In this document: positions 59,589-64,000 of the stretch, one piece after another
Layout: each line of letters opens with the position of its first letter
Numbering within the stretch: the first letter of the stretch is position 1
NCBI RefSeq assembly: GCF_000012625.1
Contig: NC_007516.1
Span: forward strand, 310,001-374,000
Source of the DNA: Synechococcus sp. CC9605
GTDB lineage: Bacteria > Cyanobacteriota > Cyanobacteriia > PCC-6307 > Cyanobiaceae
Reading direction: 5' to 3'
Length of the DNA: 64,000 nucleotides
Made by a program: the position numbers and the translations under genes
The notes under the pieces: model-generated
What the model was told of the DNA's origin: nothing
Databases searched by the model: none
The model's input: only the letters and a program-made list of their open reading frames with translations

Positions 59589-60233
59589 TCAGGAGTAGAT
59601 CTGTTCGAGGGAGATTCCCCGTTCTTTGGCCGTCTCCTTGTGGGTGCGGAGAAGCGACAGAGCCACCATGGCAGCCCGTGCATTGTTCAGGGGGGTCTTG
59701 CTGCCCAGGCGCTTGGCCAGGACATTCTTGATGCCGGCGAGTTCGAGCACTGTGCGGATGGAGCCGCCAGCGATCACACCGGTACCAGGGGCTGCAGGGC
59801 GGATGAGCACGCTGGCAGCACCATCACGACCATTGGAGAGGGTCGGGATGGAGTTGTGGCGGGTCAACGGCACTTTGACGAGGTGCTTCTTGCCATCGGC
59901 AACACCCTTGCGGACGGCACCGATCACATCACCGGCTTTGCCGACACCAACGCCGACCTGACCTTTCTCGTTGCCGACGACGACGATGGCTCGGAAGCTC
60001 ATCTTCTTACCGCCTTTGACGGTCTTGGAGACGCGGCGGATCTGAACCACGCGCTCCTGCCATTCGGAATCGCGCTCCTGGCCGCGACGACCACCACGTC
60101 GGTCGCCACGACGACCGTCACGGTCGCCACGGCCGCGGCGCTGTTCCTGTTGCTGCTGCCCTTCGGCTGCGGCTGGAACGTCGGCTGCGCCCGGCACGGC
60201 GTTGGGATTGGATTGGGGGGAGGAATCTGTCAT
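59589..60233 (-). CDS. rpsE: 30S ribosomal protein S5
   Basis: This 214-residue protein has an Arg/Gly- and Gln-rich N-terminal extension of ~65 residues before the core [18 protein letters not shown] and [20 protein letters not shown]. Such extensions are usual in cyanobacteria. It lies 6 bp from rplO. Confidence 0.97.
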   Translation of the reverse strand: MTDSSPQSNPNAVPGAADVPAAAEGQQQQEQRRGRGDRDGRRGDRRGGRRGQERDSEWQERVVQIRRVSKTVKGGKKMSFRAIVVVGNEKGQVGVGVGKAGDVIGAVRKGVADGKKHLVKVPLTRHNSIPTLSNGRDGAASVLIRPAAPGTGVIAGGSIRTVLELAGIKNVLAKRLGSKTPLNNARAAMVALSLLRTHKETAKERGISLEQIYS

Positions 60234-60247
60234 GGGTTGAGCAGGAA

Positions 60248-60616
60248 TCAGAACTGAAGGCCCGCTTCCCGGGCAGCATCGGCGAGGGCTTTAATCCGGC
60301 CGTGGTACAGATTTCCGCCGCGGTCGAACACCACTTGCTGGATGCCTTTGGCCATGGCGCGCTTGGCAACCAGTTCGCCAACGGCGACAGAGGCGTCGCA
60401 GCTGCCAGCCGGAGCCTTGAGGCCGGTGCGCAGCTCCTTATCAACAGTGGAGGCTGAGCAGAGTGTGCTCTGGGCCGCGTCGTCGATGACCTGGGCGTAG
60501 ATGTGGTTGTTGGAGCGGAACACGGCCAGCCGCGGACGGTCTGAGGTTCCGGTGATGTGACGACGCAGTCGCCGGTGGCGTTTCTGCGTCTGCTGTTTGC
60601 GGGAAATTTGGGACAT
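60248..60616 (-). CDS. rplR: 50S ribosomal protein L18
   Basis: This 122-residue 5S rRNA-binding protein has [20 protein letters not shown] and [20 protein letters not shown]. It lies between rplF and rpsE. Confidence 0.98.
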   Translation of the reverse strand: MSQISRKQQTQKRHRRLRRHITGTSDRPRLAVFRSNNHIYAQVIDDAAQSTLCSASTVDKELRTGLKAPAGSCDASVAVGELVAKRAMAKGIQQVVFDRGGNLYHGRIKALADAAREAGLQF

Positions 60617-60649
60617 GGTGGGTGAAGGGAAGGAACGTCAGGACAAGGC

Positions 60650-61195
60650 TTATTTCTTGCCGGACTTGCCTGCCTTGCGCAGGATGCGCTCGCCCTCGTA
60701 CTTGATGCCCTTGCCTTTGTAGGGCTCGGGGGGACGGATGGCGCGGACCTTGGCGGCTTCGTTGCCCACCAGCTCCTTGTCGATACCGGAGACGATCACC
60801 CTGGTGTTGTTCTCCACCTTGAAGGTGATGCCCTCGGGGGCTTCCATCTCGACGGGGTGGCTGTAGCCAGCACTCACCACGAGAGTTTTGCCTTTGACCT
60901 GGGCACGGGAGCCCACACCAACGATCTCCAGGGCCTTGCTGTAGCCGTTGCTGACACCCTCAATCATGTTGGCGACAAGGGTACGGCTCAGGCCGTGGCG
61001 CTCACGGGAGATGCGCTTGGTGCTCGTGGGGGAGACCACGATGGTGTTGTTGTCCTGGCTGACGCTGACGCTGACGCCTTCAGGAAGGGTGCGCTCCAGT
61101 TCGCCTTTGGGTCCTTTCACCTTGACGGTGAGACCGTCGAGGGAAACCGTGACCTTTTCAGGGACGGGGACAGGGTTTTTGCCGATTCGTGACAT
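60650..61195 (-). CDS. rplF: 50S ribosomal protein L6
   Basis: This 181-residue protein begins [19 protein letters not shown] and contains the [16 protein letters not shown] signature near the end. It lies between rpsH and rplR. Confidence 0.98.
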   Translation of the reverse strand: MSRIGKNPVPVPEKVTVSLDGLTVKVKGPKGELERTLPEGVSVSVSQDNNTIVVSPTSTKRISRERHGLSRTLVANMIEGVSNGYSKALEIVGVGSRAQVKGKTLVVSAGYSHPVEMEAPEGITFKVENNTRVIVSGIDKELVGNEAAKVRAIRPPEPYKGKGIKYEGERILRKAGKSGKK

Positions 61196-61209
61196 GGTTC
61201 AGCTCCGGA

Positions 61210-61611
61210 TCAGTAGACGTAACAGAGCACTTCGCCACCGACGCCCTCACGACGGGCATCGCGGTCGCTCATCACACCCTTGGAGGTGGAGATGATCGCC
61301 ACGCCCAGTCCGCCGAGGACTTTGGGCAGGCCGCGAGTGTTCTTGTAGATGCGGAGACCGGGCTTGCTGACCCGCTGCATGGAGCGGATGGTGGGCAGCC
61401 TGTGCTTGCCGCTGTACTTGAGGGCGAGCACCAGTTCGGTGCGAATGCCTTCACCCTGCTCGCTGATCTCGGAGATGAAGCCCTCCTGCTGCAGCACCTT
61501 GGCGATGCTGCGGGTCATCCGCGAAGCGGGGATCTTGGTGGTTTCGTGACGTTTCTCACTCGCATTGCGAATGCGGGTGAGCATGTCGGAAATGGGGTCG
61601 TGGTTGGCCAT
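61210..61611 (-). CDS. rpsH: 30S ribosomal protein S8
   Basis: This 133-residue protein has [13 protein letters not shown] at the N-terminus and [20 protein letters not shown] near the end. S8 is also the usual repressor of the spc operon in E. coli. Whether that applies here is not shown. Confidence 0.98.
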   Translation of the reverse strand: MANHDPISDMLTRIRNASEKRHETTKIPASRMTRSIAKVLQQEGFISEISEQGEGIRTELVLALKYSGKHRLPTIRSMQRVSKPGLRIYKNTRGLPKVLGGLGVAIISTSKGVMSDRDARREGVGGEVLCYVY

Positions 61612-61630
61612 AGGTGTCGACGGGGAGGGC

Positions 61631-62170
61631 TCAGTTGCTCTGGAACGGCATTCCCATCTCGCGGAGGAGGGCCCGGCCCTCTTCGTCCGAACGGGCAGTG
61701 GTCACGATGGTGATGTCCATGCCCCGGATCGCATCGATCTTGTCGAAGGAGATCTCAGGGAAAATGATCTGTTCGCGCACCCCAAGGGTGTAATTGCCGC
61801 GGCCATCGAAACTCTTGGGGCTGACCCCGCGGAAGTCGCGGATGCGGGGTAGCGCCAGGTTGATCAGGCGCTCCAGGAAGGCATACATCCGATCACCACG
61901 GAGGGTGACCGCACAGCCGATCGGCATGCCCTGCCGAATCTTGAAGCCGGCGATGGCTTTTTTGGCGCGGGTCACAACGACCTTCTGGCCGGTGATCTGC
62001 GCCAGCTCATTCACCGAAGCCTCGAGGGACTTGGCATTGGCGGCGGCTTCGCCGAGACCCCGGTTGACGGTGACTTTCAACACCTTGGGGACTTCGTGGA
62101 TGTTGGTGAGGGAGAGATCCTTCTGCAGCTTGGGCTGGATGGTCTCCCGATAGCGCTTCTTGAGTGACAT
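61631..62170 (-). CDS. rplE: 50S ribosomal protein L5
   Basis: This 179-residue 5S rRNA-binding protein has the [21 protein letters not shown] and [13 protein letters not shown] region, then [20 protein letters not shown]. It lies between rplX and rpsH. rpsN is absent here, as in cyanobacteria where it is encoded elsewhere. Confidence 0.97.
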   Translation of the reverse strand: MSLKKRYRETIQPKLQKDLSLTNIHEVPKVLKVTVNRGLGEAAANAKSLEASVNELAQITGQKVVVTRAKKAIAGFKIRQGMPIGCAVTLRGDRMYAFLERLINLALPRIRDFRGVSPKSFDGRGNYTLGVREQIIFPEISFDKIDAIRGMDITIVTTARSDEEGRALLREMGMPFQSN

Positions 62171-62210
62171 AACGGGTTGGGGTGCTTCTGGGCGTGGTCA
62201 GAAGTCGGGA

Positions 62211-62567
62211 TCAGTCGAGGACTTCACCGGTTTTCTTCAGCCGGCGCTTCTTGGTGCCGTCCTTCTCGACGACGATTTCAACGCGGCTTGCCACCTTTTT
62301 GTCGGTGGAGTACAGCATCACGTTGGAGGCATGCAGGGACGCTTCCTCCGTCACGATGCGACCTGTCTCGCCCTCCTGGGTGGGCTTTTCGTGGCGGGTG
62401 CGCATGTTCACGCCCTCTACGACGACACGATTCTCGTTGGGCAGGGTGCGCAGGACGGCACCGGTTTTGCCCTTGTCCTTGCCGGCGATCACCTGAACGG
62501 TGTCGCCCTTGCGGATGCGCATCTTGATGCGCTCGGTGGCCTTAGCCTTGGTGGTTGCAGTCGCCAT
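62211..62567 (-). CDS. rplX: 50S ribosomal protein L24
   Basis: This 118-residue protein has the KOW motif [20 protein letters not shown] and [16 protein letters not shown]. Its start lies 2 bp from the rplN stop. Confidence 0.97.
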   Translation of the reverse strand: MATATTKAKATERIKMRIRKGDTVQVIAGKDKGKTGAVLRTLPNENRVVVEGVNMRTRHEKPTQEGETGRIVTEEASLHASNVMLYSTDKKVASRVEIVVEKDGTKKRRLKKTGEVLD

Positions 62568-62569
62568 GG

Positions 62570-62935
62570 TCAGATCACCTCCGGAGCGAGGGACACGATT
62601 TTGGTGAAGCTGCGCTCACGCAGCTCACGGGCCACCGGTCCGAAGACGCGGGTGCCTTTCGGGTTTTTGTCGTCATTGATGATGACGGCGGCGTTGTCGT
62701 CGAAACGGATCGAGTTTCCGGTTTCACGACGCATGGTGGCTTTGGTGCGGACCACAACGGCCTTCACCACGTCGGACTTTTTGACGCCCATGTTGGGGGC
62801 GGCATCCTTCACGGCGGCAACGATCACGTCGCCCACGTGGGCATAGCGACGGTTGGTGCCGAGGACGCGAATGCACTGGATGCGCTTGGCGCCGCTGTTG
62901 TCGGCAACGGTGAGATAAGACTCCTGCTGGATCAC
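62570..62935 (-). CDS. rplN: 50S ribosomal protein L14
   Basis: This 121-residue protein starts from GTG at 62935 ([20 protein letters not shown]) and contains [20 protein letters not shown]. The start overlaps the rpsQ stop as GTGA, showing translational coupling. Confidence 0.98.
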   Translation of the reverse strand: MIQQESYLTVADNSGAKRIQCIRVLGTNRRYAHVGDVIVAAVKDAAPNMGVKKSDVVKAVVVRTKATMRRETGNSIRFDDNAAVIINDDKNPKGTRVFGPVARELRERSFTKIVSLAPEVI

Positions 62936-63228
62936 TGCTTCACCTCCTGAGCTTCAGCCTTGTTGGCTTCCTCAGCTGCGGCTTTCGGGCTGTGGCTGAG
63001 AACCTCGGCGATGGCCCACCGCTTTTGGCGGCTCATCGGACGGGTTTCAGTGATGCGAACGCGGTCACCGACGCGACAGGTGTTGTCTTCGTCGTGAGCC
63101 TTGTAACGGGTGGTACGGCTGACCGTCTTTTGATAGATGGGGTGTGGGAAGCGGCTTTCCACCGCGACCACCACCGTTTTTTCCATCTTGTCGCTGACGA
63201 CGGTGCCGATCCTTTCCTTGACTGCCAT
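62932..63228 (-). CDS. rpsQ: 30S ribosomal protein S17
   Basis: This 98-residue protein begins [20 protein letters not shown] and has [18 protein letters not shown]. An Ala/Glu/Lys-rich C-terminal tail follows. It lies between rpmC and rplN. Confidence 0.97.
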   Translation of the reverse strand: MAVKERIGTVVSDKMEKTVVVAVESRFPHPIYQKTVSRTTRYKAHDEDNTCRVGDRVRITETRPMSRQKRWAIAEVLSHSPKAAAEEANKAEAQEVKQ

Positions 63229-63245
63229 GGTTACGGAGTGGGGGA

Positions 63246-63455
63246 TCAGGAGGCGGTGGAGCGCTGGCGCTCCGACTGCACCGTCATCAGCTGGGCCAGC
63301 TTGATGCGGGCCTCTTTGAAACGGTGCGTGTTAGCGAGCTGGCGCGTGGCCTGCTGGAAACGGAGTTGGAACAGTTCGCGGCGAAGGCCGTCGATCTGTT
63401 CGTTGATGTCCGAATCGGACAGGCTGCGCACATCGGCGGCGTTGGGACGGGCCAT
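63246..63455 (-). CDS. rpmC: 50S ribosomal protein L29
   Basis: This 69-residue helical protein lies near the exit tunnel and contains [19 protein letters not shown] and the [10 protein letters not shown] end segment. It lies 2 bp from rplP. Confidence 0.96.
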
Positions 63456-63457
63456 GG

Positions 63458-63934
63458 TCAGGACTCCACGGTGATGGCTTCAGAAGCTGCCGGAGCCTTG
63501 GCACCAGCTGACTTCTCCTGCTCATCCAGTTGGATGAACTTGGTCTTCACGGGAAGCTTGTACTGCGCGAGGCGCATGGCTTCCTTGGCGATTTCGGGGG
63601 TGATTTCGTCACCGCCCATCTCGAACAAGATCCGGCCGGGCTTGATCACCGCCACCCAGAATTCTGGGTTGCCCTTACCGGAACCCATCCGGGTTTCGGC
63701 AGCACGCATGGTGACCGGCTTGTCGGGGAAGATCCGGATCCAGATTTTTCCGCCACGCTTGACGTAGCGGGTCATGGCACGACGGCTGGCCTCGATCTGG
63801 CGCGAGGTGATCCAGCCACATTCCTGTGCCTGCAGCGCGAATTGTCCGAAGGCAATGGTGTTGCCCCGGGTGGCGACGCCGCGCATGCGGCCTCGCTGCT
63901 GCTTACGGAATTTGACGCGTTTTGGACTCAGCAT
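63458..63934 (-). CDS. rplP: 50S ribosomal protein L16
   Basis: This 158-residue protein begins [19 protein letters not shown] and contains [20 protein letters not shown] and [19 protein letters not shown]. It follows rpsC. Confidence 0.98.
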
Positions 63935-63950
63935 GGTTCAGGCCTCCTGT

Positions 63951-64000
63951 TCAACCCTCGTTTGAGCGGTCTTCGAACTGTTGGGGCCGACGGCTGGCCC
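63951..64000 (-). CDS. rpsC: 30S ribosomal protein S3, C-terminal end only
   Basis: The last 15 codons read SRRPQQFEDRSNEG and then TGA at 63951-63953, matching the QQFEDRSNEG-type ending of cyanobacterial S3. The rest of the gene is outside the window. The position just upstream of rplP fits the S10/spc operon order. Confidence 0.75.
   Translation of the reverse strand, partial: ASRRPQQFEDRSNEG

Overview
The window reads as chromosomal DNA of a marine picocyanobacterium of the Synechococcus type. It carries psbA, psaA/psaB and psaL/psaI together with a ferredoxin-type glutamate synthase, LL-diaminopimelate aminotransferase and a CobJ/CbiG fusion. RNase E ends in the cyanobacterial PNPase-binding nonapeptide. 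Gene density is high and most coding sequence is GC-rich. No transposase, integrase, CRISPR array or rRNA operon was seen.

Layout. 1-994: the 5' part of a psbA gene (D1 with Glu130), divergent from a radical SAM protein of the kind found beside psbA. 2695-5166 (minus): a CPBP membrane protease, ClpS and DapL. 5220-10685 (plus): a radical SAM/DUF2344 fusion, rne and rnhB. 10632-13673: a DUF1997 protein, prephenate dehydratase, an MPBQ/MSBQ-type quinone methyltransferase and a LON-domain protein. 13730-18467 (minus): the str operon rpsL-rpsG-fusA-tufA-rpsJ, with strong hairpins in two intergenic gaps. 18540-26461: an IscA-like protein, a phosphodiester glycosidase-like protein, gltB, a YciI-like protein and lipA. 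26548-29805: tRNA-Pro(CGG), the CobJ/CbiG fusion and a Pro/Glu-rich periplasmic protein. 30210-34749: psaA-psaB, with a long structured leader, a terminator, and a 14-nt inverted repeat lying exactly before and just after the operon. 34926-44893: a DUF3598 protein, a cupin, a sulfotransferase-like gene coupled to an RND pump, psaI-psaL, a HEAT-repeat protein, a GT2 glycosyltransferase, an NlpC/P60 protein and a serine hydrolase. 44910-44998: tRNA-Ser(GCU).

From about 45000 to 49690 the sequence turns sharply AT-rich with different codon use. This island holds a three-domain nucleotidyltransferase/kinase/HAD-phosphatase fusion, an unrecognised protein, a GT61-type glycosyltransferase and a possible 59-residue ORF. 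It looks like a transferred surface-glycan module and is the best candidate here for undescribed biology. The core resumes with alr, an HNH nuclease and prfA. It continues through a long minus-strand ribosomal block, rpmE-rpsI-rplM-truA-rplQ-rpoA-rpsK-rpsM-rpmJ-adk-secY, then the spc genes up to rplP and the tail of rpsC.

Together the window combines both photosystem cores, translation machinery, nitrogen and cofactor metabolism and one accessory surface-sugar island. Coordinates come from reading the sequence. Product names rest on recognised motifs and family memory, not on a database search.
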